DNA from: CAISIP01 sp031403955 | Lineage (GTDB): Bacteria; Pseudomonadota; Gammaproteobacteria; Burkholderiales; Burkholderiaceae_C | Direction: 5' to 3' | NCBI GenBank assembly: GCA_031403955.1 | Contig: JANNGR010000113.1 | Coordinates: 1 to 29,622, forward strand | DNA length: 29,622 nt | Shown: positions 1-8,686 of the stretch, piece after piece | Layout: every line of letters starts with the position of its first letter | How positions within the stretch are numbered: the first letter of the stretch is position 1 | Program-made: the position numbers and the translations under genes | Notes under the pieces: generated by a model | Databases searched by the model: none | Told to the model about the DNA's origin: nothing | What the model saw: the letters and a program-made list of their open reading frames with translations, nothing else

Positions 1-1185
1 GAGCAACACTACCAAACCCACGATCGACCAGCCCCAGTTCAAGAACACACCGTGCACCTTGTCAAGCAACCAGTACAGAGGTTTTGCCAGAATCGTCAGC
101 CAACCATAGTCCTTGACGAGTTCCAGCCCAGGTGCTAGCGATTCCAGGACGTTTTCTTCCTGGGGACCGGCAAAAAACTTCGCCTCCACGTTTTTCGTCG
201 CACCGGGAGCGATCGTGTCTAGCGGCGCAATCATCGTAGCGCGGTAACAGCAGTCACTGACGGTCGACCCGATATCAATCGCGTCCATTGAAATATCGCG
301 CTTGACTCCGTCTGGCAACAGCCAGGCGCTGGCAAAGTAATGCTGCACCATCGCAACATAACCATTGGTCGACTGCTTCTCAAAATCCGCTTTTTTCTTC
401 TTGATGTCGCTAAACTCAACTTTCTGGTACTTCTTGGCCTCGGTGTAAACCGCCGGTCCTGTGAACGTAGAGTAAAAAGAAGACTCGCCGTCTGGCTTGT
501 TGCCGTCGCGCACCAACTGCAGATACAACTGCGGTGAAACGTCGGTGGTACCGACATTGATGACCGAATGCTTGACCGCGATGTCATAGGCACCTCGGCG
601 CAGCGTATAAGTTTTCACCAATTTAGTTCCGCCGATAGCGGGCGAAGTGAAGCTGATCACGATTTCATTTTCGCCCTCCTTGAGGTCTCTGGCGCCGCCC
701 ACCTCCATCAGTGTCTTATGGGTTGGGAACAAGGCACCCGCGGCCCCACCAATCAGCCCGGATTGTGCTACGTAGACACGATCTTTGGTTTCGTCGAGCA
801 GAACGAAATTCCTGGTCTTGTCGGCCATGTCAACATGCTTGACAAACTCGGTCCTGACCAGCGAGCCACCTTCGCTATCAAAGGTCAGTTTGAGCACGTC
901 CGTGTTGACCACGATGCGCTCCCTTGGCGCCGTCGCAACGCCTGCAGGCGCGGCGGCCACCGTCGGCACAACTTGCCCCAACGCAGTAGCGGCCACCGGC
1001 ACAGCCGCATTGCCAGCAGGATTCCTGGGAACGTCCCCAGCGGGAGCCGTGGTCGTGGTTGCGGGCTTGCCAGCGGTTGGGAAAAACGTGGCCTGCTTAC
1101 CGTTGTGAACCTGCCACTGGTCCCACAACATAACCATGGAAAAGCCAAAGATTACCCACAAAATCGTGCGACGAATATCGTTCAT
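1..1185 (-). CDS. yidC: Membrane protein insertase YidC (3' end outside window)
   Basis: YidC inserts and folds inner-membrane proteins, alone or with the Sec translocon. The visible 395 residues start MNDIRRTILWVIFGFSMVML, the typical first transmembrane segment of the Gram-negative form. A Pro/Ala/Thr-rich linker follows (about residues 38-75), then the large periplasmic beta-sandwich domain (about 75-345). The reading runs into the hydrophobic region after LLDKVHGVLNWGW where the conserved insertase core begins; the remaining transmembrane core lies beyond base 1. The start codon overlaps the yidD stop by one base (TGATG), which suggests translational coupling. It is the last gene of the rpmH-rnpA-yidD-yidC order that flanks many bacterial origins. 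The identification is secure; only the C-terminal core is unseen. Confidence 0.96.
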   Translation of the reverse strand, partial: MNDIRRTILWVIFGFSMVMLWDQWQVHNGKQATFFPTAGKPATTTTAPAGDVPRNPAGNAAVPVAATALGQVVPTVAAAPAGVATAPRERIVVNTDVLKLTFDSEGGSLVRTEFVKHVDMADKTRNFVLLDETKDRVYVAQSGLIGGAAGALFPTHKTLMEVGGARDLKEGENEIVISFTSPAIGGTKLVKTYTLRRGAYDIAVKHSVINVGTTDVSPQLYLQLVRDGNKPDGESSFYSTFTGPAVYTEAKKYQKVEFSDIKKKKADFEKQSTNGYVAMVQHYFASAWLLPDGVKRDISMDAIDIGSTVSDCCYRATMIAPLDTIAPGATKNVEAKFFAGPQEENVLESLAPGLELVKDYGWLTILAKPLYWLLDKVHGVFLNWGWSIVGLVVLL

Positions 1186-1454
1186 CAAGGCTTCTCGTGA
1201 GTGCGAAAGGCCGACCGCCTTCTGAAAAACCGGGGCTTCCCTTCCGGCACTGGATCGCGTCCGCCGACGCACCAGGGGTGGCAGCGTACCAAGCGGGCAA
1301 GAGTGAGGTAGCTGCCTGCCGCCGCACCGTGCGCCCGCAATGCTTGCAGCGCATATTCTGAACAACTTGGCTCAAAACGACAATCGGAACCAAGCCAGGC
1401 TTTTAGCAGTAACCGGTACGCGACGACTACAGCAATCAAAGAAGTTCTGATCAT
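1185..1454 (-). CDS. yidD: Membrane protein insertion efficiency factor YidD
   Basis: An 89-residue protein with the family signature: a short hydrophobic/amphipathic N-terminus (residues 1-20), then SDCRFEPSCSEYALQAL with conserved cysteines, then RLVRCHPWCVGGRDPVPEGK. YidD is a small membrane-associated protein that assists YidC-dependent insertion. Its ATG overlaps the rnpA stop by four bases (ATGA), and its own stop overlaps the yidC start by one base, so the three genes are tightly coupled. Length and motifs are normal. Nothing unusual was seen. Confidence 0.96.
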   Translation of the reverse strand: MIRTSLIAVVVAYRLLLKAWLGSDCRFEPSCSEYALQALRAHGAAAGSYLTLARLVRCHPWCVGGRDPVPEGKPRFFRRRSAFRTHEKP

Positions 1455-1879
1455 TGGCTTCTAACCGATGATTGACTGAGCGTTGAAAGCAGTTGCGCCA
1501 ACTCTCTGCGCACCGCCTGCTTGAGCGCTTCGGAGTTGGCGCTGCGAAAGTCGGCGCTAGCAAATCCAGAACGCAATCGCACCACGTAGGCAGCCATCGG
1601 CAGCAAAGATTCAAATTCGAGGCTCACGTTATGGATTTGCCGTTTGATCGTATTGCGCGTCACCGCTCGCTTGGCCCAACGTTTCGGAACCATGGCCCCA
1701 AGCCAGACATCAGACTCTGTAAACAAGGGGACTGTCGACTCTGAAATTGCCAATGCCAGATCGCAAACAGTACTTGTAACGCCCAGTGCACAACGGTGCA
1801 GCGCAAAATGCGCTGTCGTGGCGACCCTGTGCCCGCCAAGTACCGCTTGAAACTGGCGTCGCGTTATCAGTCTCTGCAC
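1451..1879 (-). CDS. rnpA: Ribonuclease P protein component
   Basis: This is the protein subunit of RNase P, which binds the catalytic RNA and helps mature tRNA 5' ends. The conserved RNA-binding signature is visible as KRWAKRAVTRNTIKRQ, equivalent to the RNR motif of the family. I place the start at GTG 1879 (VQRLITRRQFQAVLGG), which gives 142 residues and matches where relatives begin. The frame stays open to an ATG at 1978, but that start would overlap rpmH by 53 bases and add about 33 residues not typical of the family. The gene sits 46 bases after rpmH and overlaps yidD by four bases. Confidence 0.93.
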   Translation of the reverse strand: MQRLITRRQFQAVLGGHRVATTAHFALHRCALGVTSTVCDLALAISESTVPLFTESDVWLGAMVPKRWAKRAVTRNTIKRQIHNVSLEFESLLPMAAYVVRLRSGFASADFRSANSEALKQAVRRELAQLLSTLSQSSVRSQ

Positions 1880-1925
1880 TGAAACACGGCGGCACCGCTT
1901 TGCGTAATGGCTCCGATCGGGAGAC

Positions 1926-2060
1926 TCAGACGGCCAGACGCTTACGGCCTTTGGCACGCCGGGCATTGATAACCGCACGTCCCCCGCTGGTTCTCATACG
2001 GACCAGGAAACCATGGGTACGTGCGCGACGGATTTTGGAGGGTTGGTAGGTGCGTTTCAT
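1926..2060 (-). CDS. rpmH: 50S ribosomal protein L34
   Basis: A complete 44-residue L34, too short for a standard ORF cut-off. It begins MKRTYQPSKIRRARTHGF, continues with LVRMRTSGGRAVINARRAKG and ends RKRLAV. L34 is a small basic protein of the large ribosomal subunit. Composition and length are exactly as expected, and the sequence has a betaproteobacterial look. It leads the rpmH-rnpA-yidD-yidC cluster. In most relatives its upstream neighbour, reading divergently, is dnaA; here dnaA lies about 19.9 kb away. Confidence 0.98.
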   Translation of the reverse strand: MKRTYQPSKIRRARTHGFLVRMRTSGGRAVINARRAKGRKRLAV

Positions 2061-2101
2061 CTTGAAATCCTAATTGGAGCCTATTTTCAGTTTAGCCTTC
2101 G

Positions 2102-2130
2102 ATTATCGCAATCTTTTCCAGTGCCGGCAA
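2102..2130 (-). promoter_or_regulatory. Putative sigma70 promoter of rpmH operon
   Basis: Reading the minus strand, TTGCCG (2130-2125) and GATAAT (2107-2102) are separated by exactly 17 bases. The predicted start point leaves a leader of about 35 bases before the rpmH ATG at 2060. Spacing and hexamers fit the vegetative consensus. There is no experimental support. Confidence 0.6.
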
Positions 2131-2261
2131 GGTTCGATCGATCATACTGAGCGACGAGTGACCTTGGCGATCTGCTCCCGCCTCAATCCGTGTGCCAGTG
2201 GCAGCACCACCACCTGCGCCTTCAAGTGCCGATACGATCGGACCAATGGTGCGAAATGGAA

Positions 2262-3395
2262 TCAGACGCTCTTCGCAAGCGCAGCCATGGCTCCGGAAAC
2301 CTCTTGCGCGGTGTTGTAGAAGTGCGGGGCGACACGAATCACCGGACCGCGCGCCGAAACGATGAAGCCCGCGCTGGCCATGCGTTTTTCCACTGCGGCC
2401 GAATCGTCGACATAGATGGCCGTATTGGACCCCTTCAGTTTTGGATTCAATGGACTTGCGATGCGCAGGCCATGGTCGCGCGCGGCCTGCAGCGCGACCT
2501 CGGACAAGTGCTCGATATGGGACTCCACCGTCGCGATGTCCAGACTGTTGAGCAGCGCCATACCGGCCCCTGCCGCCGCGGCATTTATGTAGGGCGGTGT
2601 ACCGGTGTCGAAACGCCTGGCGCCATCGGCGTAATCGAGGCCGCGGATGTCGAACGCAAACGGATTGACACGGCCAAACCAGCCGGTATTGGCAGGCGTC
2701 AATTGCTGCGCGAGATCGCGGCGCACGTACATGAACGCGACACCGGGGCAGCCGAGCAGGTATTTCTGCGCGCCGCAGACCAGGATGTCGATCTTGTCGC
2801 GCATTACGTCTATCTGCATCGCCCCCACCGACTGGTAGGCGTCGACAAACAGCACCGCGTCTCTGGCCTGCGCCAGCGCCGCAATCGCGCCAATCTCCTG
2901 TTTGAAGCCGTTCGAGTAGGACACATGGGAAACCGACACCAGGCGCGTACGCCCGTCGATGGCCTTCTCGTAGTCTTCAAGGCCAATCGCGCGCTGGCCG
3001 TCACCGGCGACAAACGTCACATCGGCGCCGCGGCTTTGTTGCGCCAGCCAGACATGCCCCACGGACGGGAAGTCGATTTCGCCCAGCACGATGCCATTCT
3101 TGGCCGGTGTGAAATCAAGGCAGTTGCCAATCGACGACGCCAGGTCCGAGACACATGACATCACGGCAATGTCGCCACTGTCGGCCCCGATCAAGCGCGC
3201 GAATTCGGCCTTCGCCCGATCCAGCGCGACGCCCCAGCCAACCCAGTTCATGCCCTGCTCCCGCCACGAGGCCATGTATCCCGCAATTGCATCCGCTACC
3301 GGTGTAGACAGCGCACTCTGCGAACAACTGGAGAGTTGCGCCTTGTGCGCCAATATGGGGAACAGGGCGCGTTGTGTTTCGAAGTTGAATTTCAT
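2262..3395 (-). CDS. Class V PLP-dependent aminotransferase / cysteine desulfurase-like enzyme
   Basis: A fold-type I PLP enzyme of the class V aminotransferase family, which includes cysteine desulfurases, kynureninases and isopenicillin-N-epimerase-like proteins. The cofactor site is visible: VLFVDAYQSVG holds the Asp that pairs with the pyridine nitrogen (about residue 185), and DILVCGAQKYLLG holds the Schiff-base Lys (about residue 211). C-terminal small-domain motifs follow. I use ATG 3395 (377 residues); an in-frame TTG at 3407 is the alternative. The substrate cannot be assigned. The kynureninase-like family and a nearby kynurenine-formamidase-like cyclase hint at amino-acid catabolism, but that is inference. 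Upstream lies a stretch of RidA, TctC and LivF remnants, so the gene may have lost its operon partners. Confidence 0.86.
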   Translation of the reverse strand: MKFNFETQRALFPILAHKAQLSSCSQSALSTPVADAIAGYMASWREQGMNWVGWGVALDRAKAEFARLIGADSGDIAVMSCVSDLASSIGNCLDFTPAKNGIVLGEIDFPSVGHVWLAQQSRGADVTFVAGDGQRAIGLEDYEKAIDGRTRLVSVSHVSYSNGFKQEIGAIAALAQARDAVLFVDAYQSVGAMQIDVMRDKIDILVCGAQKYLLGCPGVAFMYVRRDLAQQLTPANTGWFGRVNPFAFDIRGLDYADGARRFDTGTPPYINAAAAGAGMALLNSLDIATVESHIEHLSEVALQAARDHGLRIASPLNPKLKGSNTAIYVDDSAAVEKRMASAGFIVSARGPVIRVAPHFYNTAQEVSGAMAALAKSV

Positions 3396-3446
3396 TGGTG
3401 GTTTCAAGGTGAATGCAATTAGGGAGGCGCGCCAGCAGGTTCGGAT

Positions 3447-3587
3447 TCAAGCAGTGGCACACGGGCCCACCCTGGCCGTCACTTCTATCTCGACCTTCGC
3501 GCCTTCGACCGCCAGCGCGCAGCATACGGTGGTATTGGCTGGCCGCGCCGCGCCCACACTGTTCCGCCTGACCCGAAGCCGATTCGG
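3447..3587 (-). pseudogene. RidA (YjgF) family C-terminal remnant
   Basis: The minus-strand frame ending at the TGA at 3447-3449 reads SVGAARPANTTVCCALAV followed by EGAKVEIEVTARVG. This is the characteristic C-terminus of RidA-type enamine/imine deaminases, with the RPA-T-V and VEIE motifs. A stop (complement of 3588-3590) closes the frame on the N-terminal side, and no full-length copy can be assembled. RidA proteins detoxify 2-aminoacrylate-type intermediates released by PLP enzymes, so a location just upstream of a class V PLP enzyme makes sense as a former partner. The assignment rests on about 35 residues. Confidence 0.6.
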
Positions 3588-3625
3588 TCATCGCCATGGT
3601 GACAAGATCCTGCCCGACGGTACTG

Positions 3626-3849
3626 GACGGCCGCCCAATGCGTCGTGGCCGACGTGACCCATTCCTGCAATTGGTCAGGCGTAGCGTAAGCGATTTCGTT
3701 ACCCAGTTTGGCAAGCCGTTCCACCACTTCGGGATTCTTCAGCACCACGGCCACCGCGCGCGTGAAACGGTCGACGAACTCCTTGGGCATGTCCTTGGGA
3801 CCGACAAACGCAAGCCAGGGATTCTTGTCCATGCCTTTTTGACGTTCAT
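3626..3849 (-). pseudogene. TctC (Bug) family periplasmic receptor, internally deleted
   Basis: The minus-strand frame from about 3823 down to 3626 reads NPWLAFVGPKDMPKEFVDRF, then about 45 more residues through LQEWVTSATTHW. This is the C-terminal lobe of a tripartite-tricarboxylate-transporter type solute receptor (Bug/TctC family). About 25 bases upstream are a good ribosome-binding site (AGGAG) and an ATG at 3849 starting MNVKK, but in a different frame. The simplest reading is one large deletion that joined the first codons to the last third of the gene out of frame. The signal peptide and N-terminal lobe are gone. The fragment runs directly into the RidA remnant. Confidence 0.72.
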
Positions 3850-3929
3850 GCGATTCTCCTCTTGGTTTCACAGGTCGTGCGGTTGCTTGAATTTAGCGCC
3901 GATGGCAACCCGTGTATGTAAGCCGCTTG

Positions 3930-4044
3930 TCATCGACCGCAGGCGCTGGAGCGGCGTGGACTGGCCCGCGCCATTGGAACCCAATTTGACCCGGATTTCG
4001 TTGGGCTGCAGCTGCGTATCGATGGCTTCGATAACTCCGGATTT
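3930..4044 (-). pseudogene. LivF-like ABC ATPase fragment with altered Walker A
   Basis: In the minus-strand frame starting near 4044 the reading is SGVIEAIDTQLQPNEIRV then KLGSNGAGQSTPLQRL. This aligns by eye with the start of branched-chain amino-acid ABC ATPases (YG-IEAL-G-SL-V--GEIV-L-GANGAGKSTL). The Walker A lysine is replaced by glutamine (GSNGAGQST), and the frame ends about 40 residues later without a signature or Walker B motif. It is a small relic lying between dppF and the TctC remnant on the same strand. Confidence is moderate because only about 35 residues remain. Confidence 0.55.
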
Positions 4045-4105
4045 GTGAGGTGGGCCCGGCGGATACGGCTTGGCCGTTCGCCGGTGCCGCGCGGCAGGCC
4101 GCGGC

Positions 4106-5106
<1,001 letters not shown>

Positions 5107-5110
<4 letters not shown>

Positions 5111-5751
5111 GTTGCCCGCTGCACCACGTCGATAACCGGATGAAAGCAGCGCAGTCCGCGGCCAGCGGTTGTTTGCAACGGCGGCACACTGCAGCAAGCC
5201 GCCGTGGACCGATCACAGCGCTCCCGGAACGGACAACCGGATGGCAAGTTGATCAGGGACGGGGTCATGCCGGGAATCTGTTTGAGCGGCTGTCCGCGTG
5301 CATTGCGTGAAGGCGCCGCGGCGATCAAGGCGTGCGCATACGGGTGGCGCGGATGTTCCAGCACCTGCTCGGCGGTGCCGCTTTCGACGATCTTGCCCGC
5401 GTACATCACACACACCGTATCGGCCAGGCCGGCGATCACCGAAAGGTCGTGTGTGATCCAGATCAGCGCGGCGCCCGACTGCTTGCAGAGCTTTTGCATC
5501 TCGTACAGTATTTGTCCCTGGATCGTGACGTCCAGCGCGGTGGTGGGCTCGTCGCAGATGATCAGCTCGGGTTTATTGAGCAGCGCAATCGCAATCGCCA
5601 CACGCTGGCGCATGCCGCCCGAGAACTGGTGTGGGTATGCCAACAGGCGCGCGTCGGGCGAGGCGATCCCGACCCGCTCCAGGGCATCGCGGCACATGGC
5701 ACGCTCCTCTCCTCCTTGATTGGGTAAAAATCGACGCCAGAACCGCGCCAT
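5107..5751 (-). pseudogene. DppD/OppD-type ABC ATPase lacking its N-terminal half
   Basis: Homology begins near 5709 (EERAMCRDALERVGI) and continues through the signature HQFSGGMRQRVAIAIAL, Walker B LIICDEPTTALDVTIQ, the H-loop IWITHDLSVIAGLAD and the cysteine-rich C-terminus PSGCPFRERC. Walker A and the Q-loop, which should occupy the first 100-odd residues, are absent. The ATG at 5751 is followed by 14 unrelated residues, and only 15 bases separate it from the argE-like stop. A deletion has removed the 5' half of this gene and presumably the upstream permease and receptor genes. It cannot bind ATP as it stands. An open frame of 214 codons remains and overlaps the dppF-type gene by four bases. 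Confidence 0.85.
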
Positions 5752-5766
5752 CGCGAGGCAATCCCA

Positions 5767-6945
5767 TCAGACCGGCGCGGCGATGGCCATTCGTTTCACC
5801 AGGTTGTGCATGAAATGTTCGCATTGGCGCAGTTGCGACAAGGAAACATACTCATCCGCCTTGTGCGCTTGCTCGATGCTTCCCGGTCCACACACCACGG
5901 TGGGAATGCCCGCGCCCTGAAAAAATCCGCCCTCGGTGCCATAAGCCACTTTAGCCGACGCGTGTGGCCGCAGCAGCGACTTGGCCAGCGTGGTGATGCT
6001 GTCGCGCTCCCCGGCGTCGAGCGCGGGAATGTCAGCCATGCATTCAAGCTCGATACCCGCGCCGGAAAAGCGTGACTTCATCCTTGGCTCAACATGTTCG
6101 GACACATAGCGCCGAATACTGTCGATAAAGCTGTCGGCCGGCACACCGGGCACGTAGCGGTAGTCGAAGAAAAACTCGCATTCGGCGGGAATTATGTTCT
6201 TGCCGTTGCCGCCACTGATAAGGTTGGTGGACAGGGTCGAAAACGGCACACCCAAGCCGTCCATGCGCAGCCCCTGCGCTTCTTCGTGCCAGGACAAATC
6301 CTGGATGAACGTGATCACCCGGGCCGCATACTCGATCGCATTGACGCCACTTGGCGTCAAAGAAGAATGCGCCGCGCGGCCATGCACCTTGCAGCGGTAA
6401 ACCCGCCCACCCTTGTGCGCGGTGACCACCTGCATGTCGGTCGGCTCACCCACAACGCAGCCGTCCGGCCGGATGCCCGCGCGGGCCAGGTCCGCCAGCA
6501 AACCCGGGATGCCCAGGCACCCGGCTTCTTCGTCATAACTGAGCGCGACGTGGATCGGGGATTTCAGCGGCGCGGCGGCGAACCGGCCGGCGTGCGCAAG
6601 CGCGACACCAATAAAGCCTTTCATGTCGCAGGCGCCCCGGCCGTACAACCGCCCGTCGCGCACCTGCGCGCTGAAGGGGTCGGTACTCCAGGCCTGTCCG
6701 TCGACCGGTACCACATCGCTGTGCCCCGAAAGAACAATGCCACCCGGCCCCTCGCCGAAGGTCGCGAACAGGTTGGCCTTGGTGCGTTCCCGGTTGTAGT
6801 CCGTGCGTATCTTCGCGCCATGGCCCGATAGATGCGCGGCGGCCCAATCGATCAGGGCCAGGTTCGAATTTCTGCTTGTGGTGTCGAAGCCGATCAACTG
6901 CCGCAAGCAGTCAAGGGTGGTGTCGCTGGGTGTTTCACTTTGCAT
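5767..6945 (-). CDS. M20 family acetylornithine deacetylase-like hydrolase
   Basis: A metallo-amidohydrolase of the ArgE/DapE/carboxypeptidase G2 family. The metal and catalytic motifs are all present: SGHSDVVPVDGQ (His and Asp), GRGACDMKGF (bridging Asp) and SYDEEAGCLG (catalytic Glu pair), plus the dimerisation-domain HGRAAHSSLTP. The late EGGFFQGAGIPTVVCGPGS carries the C-terminal metal-ligand region. Length is 392 residues from ATG 6945 (MQSETPSDTT); an in-frame ATG at 6993 would add 16. Its closest style is acetylornithine deacetylase (ArgE-type). In this neighbourhood, beside peptide-transporter ATPases and a DUF2817 protein, it may act on other N-acyl amino acids, so I give no gene symbol. 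It is co-directional with DUF2817, which lies 75 bases upstream. Confidence 0.9.
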   Translation of the reverse strand: MQSETPSDTTLDCLRQLIGFDTTSRNSNLALIDWAAAHLSGHGAKIRTDYNRERTKANLFATFGEGPGGIVLSGHSDVVPVDGQAWSTDPFSAQVRDGRLYGRGACDMKGFIGVALAHAGRFAAAPLKSPIHVALSYDEEAGCLGIPGLLADLARAGIRPDGCVVGEPTDMQVVTAHKGGRVYRCKVHGRAAHSSLTPSGVNAIEYAARVITFIQDLSWHEEAQGLRMDGLGVPFSTLSTNLISGGNGKNIIPAECEFFFDYRYVPGVPADSFIDSIRRYVSEHVEPRMKSRFSGAGIELECMADIPALDAGERDSITTLAKSLLRPHASAKVAYGTEGGFFQGAGIPTVVCGPGSIEQAHKADEYVSLSQLRQCEHFMHNLVKRMAIAAPV

Positions 6946-7020
6946 AGGTGCATCGTAGCCGCGATGCGCGGGCGTGTGTGCAACTGGTTCCATATCGCGG
7001 GCCGTCGAGCCTAGGTGGAA

Positions 7021-8121
7021 TTAGAGCGCGAGGGCTGCCAGCCCGGCCAGGGCTTCGGCAAGCATGGCGTTCGATTGGTAGACCGTCATAAGTTTCCACT
7101 CCCGGCGCGCGGGATAGAAACGTTCGCGCATCTGGGCCCGAATCGCCAACCCTTGCTCCGACAACGGGTCGCCGTGCTGGAACAACCAGTTTTCGGCCCG
7201 GACCACGTCATGGCCGCCAATCTCACCGGTGCGCATCTCGACCAGGCAAAGCGTCAACTTCTTGCCGGGAAGTATCTCCGGCAGCGCATAGAAAAGGTTG
7301 CCCGGGGTTTCCGACTGCGCGTCTTTGCCATGCGCCGCCTTGTCGTCGGCGATAACACTGACATGCGCGAACCAATCGCGGGTGCGCGAGCCGGCGCGCT
7401 CGTCATCGATAAATAGATCGCAGAATCCGAGCACACCGCCACCGGTGTGGTAATCGATGATGGCTACGTGGCCGGCAGCCGCCGCGTGTTTGCCGACCAG
7501 CTCGCGAAACAGCCGATTCGACCAAGTCGCTTCGGTCCCGCCATAGAAAATGCCCTTCGGGTTGACATACTGGCCACCGTGCATCGCCTTGCACATCACG
7601 TCATGCCGGTCGCGTTTCAGGAACCTGGCGATGGCGGCGTTGTGCCCACTCAGCCCTGGCTCAACCCATTGCGCGGGATCGATATGCTCGGCGATCGCCA
7701 CGTAATCCGCGTTTTCCGGGTGGGCCTTGCGATGATCCACGAAATTGCGGTTGAGATCCACATTGTCTTCATTGACGCGCCGGCCCCAGGCAAAACCATG
7801 CGGATTGATGGCGTGAATCAGCAACACCGCGGTATCCTGGGCATTGCTACGCTCAAAGCAGCGTTCGTTTAGCCAGGCCACGTGGCAGCCTGATCCGGAG
7901 TAACCCTCTATTCCATGCGTGCCAGACACCAGAATCAGGAGCTTGCGCGCATCTTTCGGACCGATCCACGCGACATCGGCAATACATTGCTCGCCGCTTG
8001 GTCCGCGCTCCGGATTGGTGTGGCTGGACAGCAGCCGCGCGCCACCACGGTCCACGGCGGCAAGGAACTTGGTGCGCGCCAGCGAATAACTGTCGGCGAA
8101 GCAATCAGCGATGCGATCCAT
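7021..8121 (-). CDS. DUF2817 family M14-like zinc carboxypeptidase homologue
   Basis: A 366-residue protein starting MDRIADCFADSYSLART with a good ribosome-binding site (GGGAGACC) just upstream. The frame is open to 8235, but the ATG at 8121 with this site is the better start. The DUF2817 family is related to M14 metallocarboxypeptidases, and the expected motifs are present: LVSGTHGIEGYSGSG (H-x-x-E metal site), NEDNVDLNRNFVDH and AIIDYHTGGG with the third metal His, then CLVEMRTGE late in the chain. The substrate is not known for the family. No signal peptide is visible, so it is probably cytoplasmic. It heads the minus-strand run DUF2817, M20 deacetylase, DppD remnant, DppF, suggesting a former peptide-use operon. 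Confidence 0.85.
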   Translation of the reverse strand: MDRIADCFADSYSLARTKFLAAVDRGGARLLSSHTNPERGPSGEQCIADVAWIGPKDARKLLILVSGTHGIEGYSGSGCHVAWLNERCFERSNAQDTAVLLIHAINPHGFAWGRRVNEDNVDLNRNFVDHRKAHPENADYVAIAEHIDPAQWVEPGLSGHNAAIARFLKRDRHDVMCKAMHGGQYVNPKGIFYGGTEATWSNRLFRELVGKHAAAAGHVAIIDYHTGGGVLGFCDLFIDDERAGSRTRDWFAHVSVIADDKAAHGKDAQSETPGNLFYALPEILPGKKLTLCLVEMRTGEIGGHDVVRAENWLFQHGDPLSEQGLAIRAQMRERFYPARREWKLMTVYQSNAMLAEALAGLAALAL

Positions 8122-8253
8122 GTTGGTCTCCCATGATTCCTGGCGTATGCCAGATCGTAGACGCGCCGGGACGGCAGGTGTCCAAGTACCCCATTTCACA
8201 AATACGCGCGCATGAAACTGCGCCTCTCGCGCCATGGCAGCGTTACAAATCCT

Positions 8254-8275
8254 CGCGATACCACATGGTATCGCG
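8254..8275. repeat. 10-bp perfect inverted repeat in divergent promoter region
   Basis: CGCGATACCA, two bases (CA), then TGGTATCGCG. A two-base loop is too short for an RNA hairpin, so this looks like a dimeric-regulator operator. It lies in the 565-base gap between the divergent DUF2817 (minus) and cupin (plus) genes. The rest of this gap holds only the Crp-type remnant and no other gene that I can see. Confidence 0.5.
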
Positions 8276-8406
8276 GTGGTTTGCGCCTTGCCCTGACCCG
8301 AAATGCATCGATTTCATTATGGCCCGCAGTTCTGAAATGGGATGCTCAGGCGCTTTACATTTCCGCACCGCTGGCGCCTAAGGGGAAACCCTTAACCGGC
8401 GGGTAG

Positions 8407-8589
8407 CGCGACGGCAGCGCGATTTCGATCGCCTTCACGCAACAGGAAATGGGCAGCATCTGCGGGCTTTCCCGGGTCAGCGTATCGCATCTGTTCACCG
8501 CGCTGGAGCGTGAACAGGTCATTACACGCGCCGGCCGATTGGTCGTTGTGCTGGACTGCATGCGGCTGGAACAGTTGTCGAAGTCATGA
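8407..8589 (+). pseudogene. Crp/Fnr-type regulator, C-terminal HTH remnant
   Basis: After an in-frame TAG (8404-8406) the plus frame reads DGSAISIAFTQQEMGSICGL then SRVSVSHLFTALEREQVITR and a short tail VVVLDCMRLEQLSKS before TGA. This is the winged-helix C-terminus of Crp/Fnr-family regulators (pattern: LTQ-ELA-L-G-SR-TVSR-L--LE--G-I---). About 60 residues are present; the cyclic-nucleotide-binding domain upstream cannot be recognised in any frame. The fragment sits just upstream of the cupin gene, so it may be the dead regulator of that operon. Confidence 0.55.
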
Positions 8590-8686
8590 CTTGCTTGAGC
8601 TAATTTTTCGTCGCTGTAAAGCAATTGACAGCGCCGCTGGCGGGTCGCCGGATAAGCTTCGGCACAACAGCATTTCGAACCAGCCC

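Noticed and set aside
1880..1978. Upstream extension of rnpA to the ATG at 1978
   Set aside because: It would overlap rpmH and add residues not typical of RnpA; the GTG at 1879 fits the family start.
2190..3158. A 322-codon plus-strand frame opposite the class V PLP gene
   Set aside because: It shadows a clear PLP enzyme; the composition is typical of antisense GC-rich frames and no domain is visible.
6094..6831. A 245-codon plus-strand frame opposite the M20 deacetylase
   Set aside because: It is antisense to a protein with complete metal motifs and has no features of its own.
8140..8153. CTGGC-GTAT-GCCAG mini-palindrome upstream of the DUF2817 gene
   Set aside because: Five-base arms are expected by chance in GC-rich DNA.
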